Assembly: GCA_946406115.1 (NCBI GenBank)
Contig: OX291551.1
Span: 9,238,001-9,302,000, forward strand
DNA length: 64,000 bases
Origin: Apoda limacodes
Lineage: Eukaryota; Arthropoda; Insecta; Lepidoptera; Limacodidae
Direction of reading: 5' to 3'
Shown: positions 19,836 through 31,830 of the stretch, in pieces
Layout of the letters: every line of letters starts with the position of its first letter
Position numbering within the stretch: the stretch's first letter is position 1
Program-made: the position numbers and the translations under genes
The notes under the pieces: generated by a model
Databases searched by the model: none
The model's input: only the letters and a program-made list of their open reading frames with translations
Told to the model about the DNA's origin: nothing

Positions 19836-20314
19836 GGGTTCTAAATGGGTATTTGGATGGGTATGGGTATTCCCAAAGGGTAATTAGCGAAACTCTATTA
19901 CTAAGACTACACTGTCCGTCCGTTCTTCCGTCCGTCCGTCTGTCACCAGGCAGTCTGTCTCATGAACCGTGATAGTTAGACAGTTGAAATTTTCACAGAA
20001 GATGTATTTCTGTTGCCGCTATAACAAAAAATACTAAAAAACACAAGAAATTAATATTTAAGGGGACTCCCATACAACAAACGTGATTTTTTAGCTCGAT
20101 TTTGCTCGATATTGATAACGGCAACAGGTGCATGCTTAAAATATTCACAGAATATTTAGTGATATAGTCACTTTAAAAATAAATAATAAAATTGAAATAA
20201 AAAAAATATTTAAGGTGAGCCCTCCCATACAACAAACGTAATTTTTTTGCCGATTTTAAGATAATGGTACAAAACCCTTCGTGCGCTAGTCCAACTCGCA
20301 CTTGGCCGATTTTT
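19836..20314 (+). mobile_element. GGGTTCCGT-family element, full length
   Basis: Begins GGGTTCTAAATGGGT. It continues CTATTACTAAGACTACACTG, a CCGTCCG run, CATGAACCGTGATAGTTAGA, TGTATTTCTGTTGCCGCTAT and CCCATACAACAAACGTGATT, and ends GTCCAACTCGCACTTGGCCG. The CCCATACAACAAACGT segment occurs twice (about 20070 and 20223), a partial internal duplication. No protein; needs an outside enzyme. Confidence 0.85.
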
Positions 20315-20599
20315 AACAAAACATTGGTAGTTGGTTGTGTGTTTAGTAGTAGTGCCAAAGAAAAAGCAAATAATTAGGCGATGATTTGGTAAACTGGCTA
20401 AGTGCACGTACACGTACGTATAAGAAAATCCGTAACGCGCCGCCTACTTTAATTTTAAATAAAATCTTTACGAAATTGTTCCATCCTTAAGTACATTTTA
20501 TAAGTGATGGTTGCATCACTAGTTAACTTGAAAAGTTTTCCTCCTAACTTCATTATATATACACTGCAGTGATTTTTTTTCAATTATCAAAACAACCAT

Positions 20600-21215
20600 T
20601 TGTTGTACTTTGTCGGCTTGATTAATATGTACATGTCCACGTCGAATTACAGCTTTTAAGTACTAAGAATCTGCCGTGAACATAGACAGACAAATGGACG
20701 GACATGGCAAAACAATAAGAATTCCTGTTTCACTACAGAACCCTAATGATTACGGAATATCAAAATTTTGATCATCATACAGTTCAAATTAGCTAGGCCT
20801 CAGTTATATAAGAAGCTTTCCCATAAGACTTTTATATTTTTAAAATGCGACTCCTAAGGTAAAATGGGGCTTAATCTATGTACCCATGGAACGGAAAAGT
20901 TAAATCACTCGGTTACCTAACATCCTGAGGAACAAATTAGTATTACAGTTTTTTCTGAACATAAAAAAAATATATTTATGATTAAAAGTAAGGTCAAGAG
21001 CATATCGGGACATTAATGTGGGGTTCTATTTTCTTTTACTACATAAATGGGACCCTTATTTTTTATTTCCCAAAATATTGATGATATTTTAGTAGCGCAT
21101 TTGATTGTCTATAATACTTGTATCAAATTTGAACAATCCAATAAATTAACTGTAACATACCTGTGACGGACATGATGAAACTATAAGGGTTTATATATTG
21201 ACTACAGAACCCTAA
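20600..21215 (-). mobile_element. GGGTTCCGT-related fragments (two)
   Basis: 20600-20750 has TTTGTCGGCTTGATTAATAT, GACAGACAAATGGACGGACA and TACAGAACCCTAA. 21150-21215 repeats only the last part (GACGGACATGATGAAACTAT, GACTACAGAACCCTAA). Both read as minus-strand copies of the subfamily also present at 11740-11930. Confidence 0.6.
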
Positions 21216-22349
21216 ACATGTTATCCATATCGCTAAAATACATTGAAACAAATATCCTGTCCGAAAATGATTACTCGACATGGGCAGTTAAGCAATATTA
21301 TTTATCCAATCCTAAGGGAATTTGCTTCCTATCCACAAACCCCTATAATTTATTAAGAACTGTGACCGCAATTAGGTGGCTTCTCTTTTTCTCGCCCATT
21401 TCCCGAGACCGTAAAGAAACATAAGCTTTTACCCTCGTTTGATCAAAGGCTTTCCTGTATGATCCCTAATATTTCTGTTGTAATTGGTTTATACAAAGCT
21501 TTCTATATTTTCATCCATGATGTTTTTCATCGGTCCAGTTTACTACGCCATTTTGAACTGTGCTAATGTACGCTCAGATTTAATAGTTTACTAAATTTTG
21601 ACATTGTATACATGCAGGCTTCGGTTACGTATAAAGGCATATATACACAGACAGACATAAAGCTACGTATTTTATTTTGAACGCGATGTTTTTCAAACCC
21701 TTAGTAAACTTCATTTCACAATATAAAGTGTGTCCTAAGTTCATAGGGTCCATTGGCACGAACGTTTTTGTTTTGTGTGGATGACGCAATGCGTAATGTG
21801 CGAATTTTGTTATTTACAGTGGCACTAATATCACTTCTCTAATTTTTTGAAGTGAAAACTTCTTTAGCGGCGTTGTGCACTTTTTTTGGTATGGGTAAAA
21901 AATGATAAACTCGCGTCAGGTCACGTGTCCTAATCGTGGAAATTCGTAAGACGGAAACCGTAATGCCACGCCTATTATAATTTTTATTTTTAGTATTCGC
22001 GATTATGAGTAGTACAGGGAGGTTGGATATGGAATTTTAATTCTATGACAGATTGCGATGTCAAATAAACTACGTCAAAAAAGTAAATAAACAAACATTA
22101 TTATTTCTTGACAATGTCAAAGACATGTTTTGTGACATATTTGGGTGTTAAGCGCCAATCGTGAGTAAAGGTTTTCACTTCTGCCGGCACTCCCGGAGTG
22201 CAACTGGTTTTTTTTTTAACCTCCCACAGCGAAACTATATAAAAATAAGATAATAGTTTATGTAGTAAGATACCAGTAAAGTAACATCGAGTTTTGTGAC
22301 TACCTACTAATGTATTGCGCCGAAGTGTCACTTCTGTGAGACCTTACAT
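21216..22349. other. No feature recognised
   Basis: No supportable gene, RNA or repeat. Short frames at 21218 and 22101 have no family resemblance. Confidence 0.4.
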
Positions 22350-22480
22350 GACTACAGTATGAGGTTCTTCAAAAAAGATGTTATTTAATTTTTGAAGAGT
22401 CGGCAAAGCGCGAGTGATACCCCTGGTGTTACTAGCATCCATAGGCTACGGTGACCGCTTACCGTCAGGCGGACCGTAAG
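22350..22480 (+). mobile_element. LINE 3' end fragment
   Basis: GACTACAGTATGAGGTTCTT encodes the DYSMxFFKK tail also found at 41840-42130. The copy then reads GAGTCGGCAAAGCGCGAGTG, GGCTACGGTGACCGCTTACC and TCAGGCGGACCGTAAG. 5' truncated; no tail visible. Confidence 0.75.
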
Positions 22481-23220
22481 GACTGGCAATGGCGTTATAT
22501 TATTCTGTCCCAGGTACTTTATTTTAATGCTAATTACTTAAAAGATGGTAATTTACGACGTATGAGACATATACAAAGCCACTTTAGTCCAGATACACGG
22601 GATCAATAGCAGTATTGAAGCGATAGGCTTACCCCCGTCACGTAAAACTAAAGAGAGTGGTGAAAAAAGGCTGACCAGCACACTAGGATTTGGCTGTTAC
22701 TAGTTACCTCTGACTGTTATCTTTATACTACTACTTTTCATATGATTTATTGCAAAATCTATTTTAATAATAGAATTAATTGCATACATTGGAGCAGGCC
22801 TATAGACTTCCCTGTCTGATCGGCTTGATTTCGATTTAGAGTATTACCTACACTAGGTACCACTTATTAGGGTATTTGTTGTACTGAACATTAATTATCT
22901 TTTACCAGCGGCTCCGTCTACCTAAAATCTGGTTATCAGCATAGGATTCCTACGGCAACTCCCTTAATAGAGCAAGGAAGTTTGATATAGCTGTAGCTCA
23001 TTTGGGATTCGGGATTCGTTTATAGTTGTTCCTAACGAACGAACTTTTAGATTTTTCAGAATTTATATAAAATAGCCTTTGTCCTTTTATTTCTCTTCAA
23101 GTATCTCTGTGCCAAATTTTAGCTGGATTGGATACTGCGTTGTGGATTGAAATACACATCAGAAAGTAAACAGACACCCAAACGAACAAACAAGCTAACA
23201 ACCTTTTACGTTTATTATCT
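22481..23220. other. Mostly unassigned; possible repeat F relic
   Basis: At 22905-23220 the pieces ACCAGCGGCTCCGTCTACC, GTGCCAAATTTTAGCTGGAT and AACAGACACCCAAACGAACA resemble a decayed GCGGCTTCGC-headed lepidopteran repeat. The rest is featureless. Confidence 0.35.
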
Positions 23221-23929
23221 AAGTATCACTAGTACATAATGGAAAAACTTAGTCTGGCAAAATTTTTTGTCGGTTGGTAAGTTTATACTGCACAATTCGT
23301 TATAGAATTGTTTGTCTTAAAGCTTAATATATAAAACTTTCGTCTACGATCGTGATTGGAAATTTTTATTTCATATTCAGCAATTACCTAAAGTTGTGAA
23401 GTTTCATCGAACGAATAATTTTTAGTTTGTCCAAATATTTGCATTTCGTTGTAAGAGTTTTTAATAAAATAATAGTTTTTAATGTATTTTCTCGATTGAA
23501 TATAAAACTTTAATTTCGCAGTGTCTTGGAAATATCTTCACTCAATAATATAATTTTACTTAACTAATTATAAACAAACACAGGGTAACAGTTATTGTAC
23601 GTATCAATGTCTGTAGTCATGTTTATATATATTTTAATTTCAATTTTTTTACTTATATTATTAAAGATTATAAAAAAATTATTTTAATAGCTAAGTGGCC
23701 GGCGATATCTTTTTTACCTATTTATCTTATACCTAAAATTTGAAACTTGTCAAGAAAATAAATGTAATGCTCGATATTTACAATTGTGTTTTTTAATACG
23801 CGATAAAAGTGGAAATCAGAACAGAAGTGGTTGATTAGGTATTAATGTGTATGAATTAAAATTTAAACATAAAAAAACTAAGGTAAGTAAGTTTGACTTC
23901 ATACATTTTGCTTGACTCACATTACACGA
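23221..23929. other. AT-rich stretch, no feature recognised
   Basis: Very A/T-rich; nothing supportable. Confidence 0.5.
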
Positions 23930-24210
23930 GATCCTTAGAGAAAGAGGCATCGGCTATAGTCCACCGTGCTGGCTCAGTGCAAAACTGGGGACGTCTGTCA
24001 AGCTAGTACCCACTCGACTGTCAGAGTTTTTAAGCCACCGATAACCCCTCTGACTTAACGACTGCTGTAAAAATATGAGAACAGCCAAGACCGACGGTTC
24101 AACGTGCTAATCAAAGAGGAGCTTGGAAAATTCTTCGCTTATCGTTTCCACTAGGTGAGGCTGGACTGGGTCACGAGCTCCTCATAAAATATCCACTTCC
24201 CATTTCGTTG
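23930..24210. repeat. Repeat family G, diverged copy
   Basis: TAGTCCACCGTGCTGGCTCA, AAAACTGGGGACGTCTGTCA and AAGCCACCGATAACC form a locally GC-richer block of the type seen in family G. Alignment by eye is partial. Confidence 0.35.
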
Positions 24211-25094
24211 CAATATTGAGATTTGCAGCCTAAGCTGATTATGTATGTTTATTATAAAAGCAATTATTTTACTTTAATGTTGGGGCTCCTCAATGAAGAA
24301 TCCTGAAATAACCACGAGGAGAATACGATTTTTTATGAATATAGTAATAAAATCTTAATTCACTTCTAAGGACCGACCTTTATAAATGTAAGGAAGTTTA
24401 ATTAAGTTTAAAAGTTTAGAAAAATAGTTGAAGTGGAAAGGAAATCGTGTCAAAAAGTGTCAAGCTTTTAAATATTATCTTTCCTACATATTGATATAGT
24501 TAGTATAATTTGCTATTTACCTAATTTCAGCGGTGTTAATTACTAATGGTGTTAATTACTAATAATGACTGACTTACAGTCAGACGGACTGACATGGCGA
24601 AACAAAAAAGGACTACGTAAGATTAAAGCGTACGTTTGCATGTTGAATGGTTCAAAAGTACTGAAAGAAATATTGGTACATAAAAGTTTTATTTGACTTT
24701 TAATTCTAATTTATAAAAAAGTAGGGTCCCACGGACAAACTTTTACTTTGTAATTACTTCCGAGCTTTAAGCACCATTAACTTTTATCCAAATGCCAGGA
24801 TACTGGTGTTTTTTTATTCCGTGGAATATCTTTTCGTAACATGTTTTTGTTGTCATTTATATAGATTGCGTTGTTAATTTAATTACTTAATAATTACTAG
24901 TTCTGTTATAATTTGTATGTAAAGCCTATAGCAATCTGTTTATTCTGGTCTGCCATAGTAATATCAAAATAACCGTCCAGTAAATAAAGAGAAAAAACTG
25001 AGCTATCTAGCATGAAGAAGTATATTTATTAAGTAAATATAGTTAATAAAATATATCGGTAACAGTAAACTTTTCTCCGATTGCTCCTTTTTCA
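24211..25094. other. Mostly featureless; one GGGTTCC scrap
   Basis: At about 24565-24620, ACAGTCAGACGGACTGACAT and GGCGAAACAAAAAAGGACTA are a fragment of the GGGTTCCGT-related family. Nothing else stands out. Confidence 0.4.
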
Positions 25095-25175
25095 GTTCAG
25101 AAAATTACGCCGCGCCGCTTACGACTCTTTATAAATACGGCGAAAATGCTCTAGGAGAATGTGACGTCATACTTT
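25095..25175 (+). promoter_or_regulatory. GC-rich patch with TATAAATA and a CRE palindrome
   Basis: TACGCCGCGCCGCTTACG is followed by TATAAATA (25130-25137). The full cAMP-response palindrome TGACGTCA is at 25162-25169. Promoter-like in composition, but there is no initiator, exon or reading frame downstream. The CRE is downstream of the TATA, so it may simply be a repeat remnant. Confidence 0.15.
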
Positions 25176-26097
25176 TAGATGTCTAGTAGTAGTTATTGAA
25201 AAACAACTCCGTAAGTTTTATATTTTATAAAACTTCTAAAAAAAAAAAAACGTAAAATATAATAAACAAATAAATGCAATCTGCAAAATATGTCTAATTT
25301 TAAGTATTTGTAAAATATTAAAAAGTTAATTGAATTTTTTTTAAGTCAATAATGTTTAAATTTTCGTGTTTAAAATTATAGTTTAACTACAATTATTAAA
25401 ATTTTGTATTTATTTTTTACATAAGAAGTTTTTCGAGTTACTTTTTACTATTATAAAGAACAAATCTATGACTTCCCCACTTAAATAACAATTCTCAGTT
25501 GATAGCTTGTTGAAGACAAAAGACCTATTTGTATCAGATAAAATTTCCAAGTACCTTCTTTACTTCGATTTTTCCTAATCCGTCAATTTTAGTCGTTGTT
25601 ATCTAACAGACACACTTTCACATTTATAATATTAGTGGATATAGTCACAACACTTATTAGGTATTAGAAAATATTCAACAGTGCACAACGAAATAAGCAA
25701 TTAAGTATGTTGAAACCAATCATGTAAGTTATTGTTATCAAAAGATACGTTCCACAATTTCATGGAGTTTCATTTTATAGATTTATATATAAAAAAATCA
25801 ATAAAATAGGTCTTCATTGCTTTTAATTTTTTTTTTTATATTTTACTATTACACCCATAAAAACCTTAACTTACAAATAATCGATGTAAAGCCAGCGATG
25901 GCTTCGTGACGTAAGCATTTGTCGCTTTTATTGCAACTCTACGAGGCGATATTAAAAATACTGAAGAATACTTCACACCTCTTACAATTCTTTTTGATAG
26001 CTTTTTGGGTTCTTTGTCTTTTATATACATTTAATTTTAAAGCTACTGTACTACTGTTTAAAGGTGGAAACGTCAATATTAGCAATAATAAAAAGTC
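25176..26097. other. AT-rich stretch, no feature recognised
   Basis: Includes a homopolymer A run near 25238-25250 and T runs near 25828. No gene. Confidence 0.5.
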
Positions 26098-26330
26098 AGT
26101 GGTGGCCTAGGGTTTCGATTTCGCCTTGCGTCCTGAGTTGCATAATTGAAGTCCAGCTGTTCCAATACTTTTTCTTTTCGGTGAAACATGTCAATAAAAA
26201 GACGTAAGTGAAGTCCATAATTATTTTATAGTTGATTGCAAATATTTTTTCTTTAAATGCCGAAGAGGAAATGGGTTCGATCCCCGCACAGTGTGTAAAG
26301 AGCATTTTGCATTTGTCTTGCGGCTGGATG
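26098..26330 (+). mobile_element. tRNA-derived SINE relics (two heads)
   Basis: The first head (26100-26180), GTGGCCTAGGGTTTCGATTT, is a decayed form of the SINE at 35023. The second (about 26262-26300) has a perfect pol III B-box, GGTTCGATCCC, in GAAATGGGTTCGATCCCCGC, followed by a SINE-like body. Both are too damaged to be functional tRNA genes. Confidence 0.5.
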
Positions 26331-27002
26331 TTTTTAATATAAGTATGATAAAGTTTTTCATTAAAAAAGTATAAAACTAAAAGTATTTGTGGTAGAATAT
26401 TGCCCTGCAGTATCATGCACAGATTCCCTACCCTTCATTATTAAAAAACAAAAACTGTCGAAACACATGTATCAATTTTTTAACGCCTATCATTTCTAGT
26501 TTTTGATAATCAACAGAGTGCGAATGCAAATATTTAAAATTCCTTTGAACACATTTTATTAATTTCTTTAGGAGTAGGTATCGGTTTTTAGGAGCTTATT
26601 ATACTTGATTTTTAAAATTCAACGAAGTATGAGAGAGAACACCAGCAAAGGAAGCTATCACAAAAATGTTACGGCTCGATCATTTCTAATCTTGATATAT
26701 TAAGAAATACAAAGAAAATTTGTAAGGTTAGGATTCAACTAAACTACTGTCTAATTTAGGTTTGTCATTATTTATTAGTCATCCTTATTTATAAACCTTT
26801 ACAATATAAGGCCTTGTGTGCATTACAGTGAAAGTTATGTTATTTGGTCAGTAACTTTTTATTTTGATCAGGGTTGTTTACTACATACTAATACATTTAC
26901 TCAAATAAAGCAATCAAACTCAAAAACCTATGTAACTAAGTAAGTCGTTTTGTCACTTTACTTGACCAAACACAAATGACCAAAAATATACATCAACCAT
27001 GA
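26331..27002. other. No feature recognised
   Basis: AT-rich DNA with nothing supportable. Confidence 0.45.
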
Positions 27003-27290
27003 TCAAAATTTAAAATACACCGAAGAAGACCGAGCTCTGCTTGTTTTTTTTTTTTAACAACGCCATCTATTCTCAAGTAGTTTTAGTGTTTCTGTGTCGG
27101 TAAAAATAATAGTATTATTTTATAATATGTCATATTTTTTCAGTTTTCCTTAAAACACGGATAAAACAACGTTTTCGAAAAATGAAACCTAGCTAGATCG
27201 ATTTATACTAAATTTCATGAAAATCGTTAGAGTCGTTCGTATACAATAATTGCTCGTTTAAAGGTATTAGAAGTATTGTTGAGCCTGTGA
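27003..27290 (-). repeat. Repeat family H, internally deleted copy
   Basis: AAGACCGAGCTCTGCTTGTT at the left and CTAGCTAGATCGATTTATAC, ATTTCATGAAAATCGTTAGA at the right are the reverse complements of the two ends of 45726-46212. The GC-richer middle of that copy is missing. Confidence 0.6.
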
Positions 27291-27635
27291 TAGAAAAAAT
27301 CAGCTTTTTATGTTAAAGCTTATAAAAGTAATAGTTACTATTCTTTAAAAATTCACAATTTCACATTATAAGCAGTAAAATCCACGCGCATTGTGTAGTA
27401 CTTAATTTGATATTGACAGAAATGGGTCAAGAAGCTCTCAAACGTAGCGATTGCGTATAATCCGCGTATTGTTCGAAGTTGAATCACTGGGGGCACCACT
27501 TAACAATGCTATTTGTTGTCCTTTGATGCATGACTAATATGGGACGGGGATTAATCTAATAGCAGTATGTCATCTACTTACATTAGCAACAAAGACATGA
27601 AAATTACAATTTACTAGAGAGGCACATATATTTGT

Positions 27636-27890
27636 AAGGAATATTAGGTTTGCGCCCTAGTTGGTAGTGTGGCCAGCTGCCGGCTGGGTTCGATTCCGGC
27701 GGTGGACAAGCATTTATGTGATAAACATTTGTGTTGGTCTTGAGTCTGGGTGTATTTATGTGTAAAAAAAAATTAACATATATGTATTTGTATCCGTTCT
27801 CTGGTACCCATAACACAAGCTTTGCTTACTTTGGGGCCAGACGGCGCTGTATATAATGTGCAAAAAATATTTAATTAAAAAAAAATTGAC
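27636..27890 (+). mobile_element. tRNA-derived SINE
   Basis: The head has an A-box-like CTAGTTGGTAGTGTGG and a perfect B-box GGTTCGATTCC (about 27688-27698), the two internal pol III promoter elements. The body reads ACATTTGTGTTGGTCTTGAG, CTCTGGTACCCATAACACAA, GCTTTGCTTACTTTGGGGCC, familiar lepidopteran SINE text, and ends in A-rich sequence. Probably mobilised by a LINE. Confidence 0.75.
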
Positions 27891-28084
27891 GGCCTTGAAT
27901 ATTCTTTTGGTGGCCATTGGTGCAAGAGGCCGTTTTTAGCAGAAACGCTTTCTACAACTCACAGGTATATGCTAAATGCAATACATAACACTGTTCTAAA
28001 GATAGCTTATGACTAGTTCTAAATAATTGCAACGTTTTTGAAATCTGTTTTGTAAAAAGAGTAGGGAAATAAAGAATATCTTTT

Positions 28085-28260
28085 GGCGATGCTAGTGAGG
28101 CTGCGACTTAGGGGCGTGGGTTCGATCCTCGCCTCAACATTATTTAGGTAATGAACATTTGTGTTAGTGCAGTCAGTTTCTACTTTGTATAATGAACTAA
28201 TATGTAAATGACTTTGTGTATTTACAAAGTCATCTAACTTTGATACATAAACAATCAATC
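28085..28260 (+). mobile_element. tRNA-derived SINE, related body
   Basis: B-box GGTTCGATCCTCGCC (from about 28120), then ATTTAGGTAATGAACATTTG and TGTTAGTGCAGTCAG, paralleling the body of the SINE at 27636. A weak 10-bp inverted repeat (ATGACTTTGT / ACAAAGTCAT) sits near the 3' end. Confidence 0.6.
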
Positions 28261-28674
28261 AATTTTTATTGTACGGTCAAAATTTCAATTATATTTCTAA
28301 AATAAATAAAATATGTTAAATTAAATAATAAAGATAAAACATAAACACGTTAAATATTGTAATTTGTTTTATTTTGAGTCAAAGTCTTGGAAAACATTTC
28401 ATTAACTAGACTTTGATGTATTAGATGGGTGTTAGCAACCTGCGGTAAGCGTGAACTGCCGAGTCGCAAGACGCGAGGTTAGGGGTGTCTCAGAACATTA
28501 TTAAGGTGCGTTAACTCTCGTGTGTAATTCGTATGAGATTTAGCACTGGAATTGAATTATCGTAAATCACATCGCTGACTACAATTTATGGTGAAAACAC
28601 GTAGTGCTAAATGAAATTAGCTTCGAGTTTGTGGTTTTACACCAAAACAACACGAGTAAATGAGATTTGTTGAT
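28261..28674. other. No feature recognised
   Basis: Nothing supportable. Confidence 0.4.
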
Positions 28675-28913
28675 GATAATAAAAGTGAAAGAAACTCTGT
28701 CTGTCTGTCTGTTACCTCTTTACGCTTAAACCGCTTCACCGATTAAGTTAAAATGTGGCACGGAGATAGTTTGAGTCCCGGGGAAGGACATGGGTTACTT
28801 GAAAATGTGAAGTGTGAGTCTTTTTCTATAATTGAGGAGTTCCCGTTGAAATCCTACACCGAATACTGAATTTAGGGCGTTTGGAACCACCGGCAAAAGC
28901 GAGTAATAAATAA
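28675..28913. repeat. Lepidopteran interspersed repeat F, near full length
   Basis: AACTCTGTCTGTCTGTCTGT, TTAAACCGCTTCACCGATTA, ACGGAGATAGTTTGAGTCCC and ATCCTACACCGAATACTGAA, ending CGGCAAAAGCGAGTAATA. Same order and orientation as 7270-7495. Confidence 0.7.
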
Positions 28914-30020
28914 AACGGTAAAAGTTATAAGTCAGATGTAAATATATATATAATATTCATACATAATTAATTAATTATCTGTTGTGACTAAAGTTTTACG
29001 GTGTATTTATTAATGGGCCGACTGTAGTTTTAGCTGACTAGTCAACTAAAAAATCGCTTCCAATTATCTAGCTCTTTGATTTTCATTTTCAAAGATTCAA
29101 AGAATCTGAACACAAAGCTATATGCTTTGTTTTGAAGTGTTACTGCATATAAAATAGCATGATTTTAGAGAGACGTTAAAATAGATAAATCATTTAAAAG
29201 ATAATGAATCCGTTTTTAAAATAAAAATCCTGCAGAAATATGTAAATTAAATTTAAAGATTTTCTAAAACAGAAACGTGTCAAAAAAGCCTATTATACAA
29301 TTAAAGACTACCTTGATTGACTTACTTGATAAAGAATGTATGGGATTTAATAAGTTTTTGTTGAAACAATTTACTAAACAATGTGTATTGATTAATTAAA
29401 ATGAAAAACTGCTGCCAGAATGACATTTTGACTTTAAAACGATAGTAAATTGTAATTTATTGACTTCAAAAAAGTGATATGATATCCTATTTTTTAGAAA
29501 TAAAGCATTAAAATTAAATTTTTGATTAGCTTAGTTGCAAATAAGTGAAGTTATTTAAACTGATTGTTGTGAATATAGTAATATAATAAAGTTTATTTAA
29601 AACCTAAAATTTATTAGATTCGCCCGGCAACTTTTTGATCATGCCAAAGCATAACATACGTAGTTATATTGTGATTATTTTAAAGGAATTTGCTATAGCA
29701 AACTGTTGCTATAGATCGTATAAGTTGAATTCGGTTATAGTTATCCCATGGGAACTTTAAAAGTTTTCGGAATAAGGAGCCTAGGTCTTTCTTCATTTCT
29801 TCCACTATCCTTGACATATCACTGATGAACACTGATTGTGTCAAATGTGTGAAATCAAACATTGCCAATTTCAGCTCAATTAGATGGTGCATCAAGTCGT
29901 GATTAAAAATCGAGCGTTACTCTTTCATGAAAATTAAAGCTGACCCTTCCCAATGCTTTCTCCACCTATCTTATATATTATATATACTATTATTTATTTT
30001 TTAGAGAGAGAGACAGAGAG
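28914..30020. other. No feature recognised
   Basis: AT-rich DNA; a short AGAGAGAGAGACAGAGAG run immediately precedes the next feature. Confidence 0.45.
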
Positions 30021-30225
30021 ATCTCGTAAAATATTGATCGTACACTAGTAGTTTCTTGACAGAAGTGATAGATCTCATCAGGATCTTTTACTACGGATGA
30101 CAGCTGTCAAACTAGGAAAGGCTATATCTCGTTAAATATTGATCGTAGACTAGTAGCTTCCTGACAGAAGTGATAGAACTTATCAGGATCTTTATTTTGG
30201 ATGACAAAGCTGAATGATGAAAAAG
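30021..30225 (+). repeat. Two-copy tandem duplication, period 105 bp
   Basis: ATCTCGTAAAATATTGATCG (30021) recurs as ATCTCGTTAAATATTGATCG (30126). Both are followed by an ACTAGTAGNTTC block, CTGACAGAAGTGATAGA and TCAGGATCTTT, then GGATGACA. The copies differ by scattered substitutions and short indels. Non-coding. Confidence 0.85.
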
Positions 30226-30739
30226 ATGTGATAAGTAGTTTATTTCGGAAACTGCAAGGAACAACACCTTGTACCTTGGTTTTTGGGAGTTTTGAGAACG
30301 AGACCAGTACCGAGAGAGAGAGATAAAAAACCCCAGTCGTGTGTCGGAGCTGAAACACACATTTTTTTATTTTATTTTATTGATATTAATCTATTTATTC
30401 GGAATTTTAATTTAAACATGAAAGTGAACGGGTTTACTTATTTTTCCACTAACAGAATGTCTATTTAGACATCTTCGTGGGTTTTATCTCGTAGAATAAT
30501 ACGATCGCGAGATTTAAATTATTCATGAATGATCCGCTGCTCTCTGTCACCTCACAGGATAATCTGCTATGATTTATGTGGCGAAGGTGGTAACGCGTGC
30601 TCAGTCAGGCTGGCTTCATGCTACTCATATTTAACCCTTGTTGAATACAAATGATTTTAAACTTATGAATTTTTTTTACTTTTTTTAAAGTGATGTGATC
30701 GTCTAAATTCATTTTCTTTTGAAATATCTATGTTTAGAA
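30226..30739. other. No feature recognised
   Basis: Overlapping frames on both strands at 30112-30360 look like chance. Confidence 0.4.
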
Positions 30740-31535
30740 AATGTTATAATGTATATTAAGTGTGGCTTTTATAAAATGCTAACGAGAGGCTATTTAGATT
30801 TTTTTTATGATTCAATTTTGTAACATCCGTACCACCAATGTTACACACAATGTTTTTTTATCACATTTGCAAGTAAATAAATTAAAATATACAGTGAACA
30901 AGTAATTAAACTTACCAAAACATAAAAGAGATGTCGGAATAGAAGTACAAAAAACAATGACATCGCCAAATGCTGCTAGATATCTGGTGAAATTCATGAA
31001 TTAATAAGTTTTGACTGAAGTTAAATTTTGCAATTGTTCGCTAATAATGTACACAGCTTTTTTTACATCTTGATAAATGGTGTCATTACCACCCGTGAGT
31101 TCTGTGAACGCCCGTTTTCTTTGAGAAAAGTAAAATTTACACGGAAATAGCCCGTGGGAGTAATTAAGATTTTAGCACCCGCTTTGCCTACACGTAATGA
31201 CACTGTTTACGAGTACGTGTAAAATAGTACATTATGTATAAAGGGTGGTAAGGAGAAAATTACTAACGATGGGCTATTTAAAAGCCTAAGACCGAAGGTC
31301 AAAGGCTTTTACGACTCAAGTTTGTAATTTCCGTACCGCCCACAATATTTTTCATCACATTTGCGAGTCAATAAATAAAAATATAATGTGAATTTTTTAA
31401 TATTACTGCCATGAGTTCTATGAACGCGCGGTTTGCTTTGAAAAAAGGGAAATTTACAAAGAAAAAGCTCGCGGGATTAATTAAGGTCTTTGCCTGCACG
31501 TTATGACACTGTTTAAAAGTAAGTCTCATAAAAAA
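30740..31535 (+). repeat. Repeat family D, several consecutive copies
   Basis: Blocks in series: ACACACAATG with ATCACATTTGCAAGTAAATA (about 30840-30880); GGTGTCATTACCACCCGTGA (31079) to AATGACACTGTTTACGAGTA (about 31195-31215); GGGTGGTAAGGAGAAAATTA (about 31241) to TTTCCGTACCGCCCAC and ATCACATTTGCGAGTCAATA (about 31370); then a further GACACTGTTTA at about 31505. This is the clearest locus of the family and suggests short tandem amplification. Confidence 0.65.
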
Positions 31536-31830
31536 TATTTTTATAGCAAATTTACAGACAAAAATTAGCCCTCGAGCCAGGACTTGAACCTGATTTACTA
31601 TTTTTTAACCTGTTTTTAAACTTTATTGACATTATAATGAAGCTGCGTATGGCATGCTTACGCTATATTTTCTTGAAACGCTCTAAAATTCAGGTAGTCA
31701 TAAACGAAGAATGATTATTCCTATGTACAAATATATTTTTTAAATTGTATTTCTTAACTCTATTAAAATTTGTGTTTTTTATTGATGTACTAGGACTTTA
31801 TAAGTCACTAGGAGGTTTAAATGCTATACA
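31536..31830. mobile_element. tRNA-ended repeat, partial copy
   Basis: ATTTTTATAGCAAATTTACA and CCTCGAGCCAGGACTTGAAC form the terminus and the start of the reversed tRNA-like block. A body block in forward orientation follows (GTAGTCATAAACGAAGAATG, GTACTAGGACTTTATAAGTC), as at 3010. The rest of the tRNA block is lost. Confidence 0.5.

Noticed and set aside
27650..27712. Possible tRNA gene with a perfect B-box
   Set aside because: Followed by a standard SINE body and present in related form at 28092; not a tRNA gene.
30030..30225. CRISPR-like repeat
   Set aside because: Two long adjacent copies with no spacers in a eukaryotic context; a tandem duplication.
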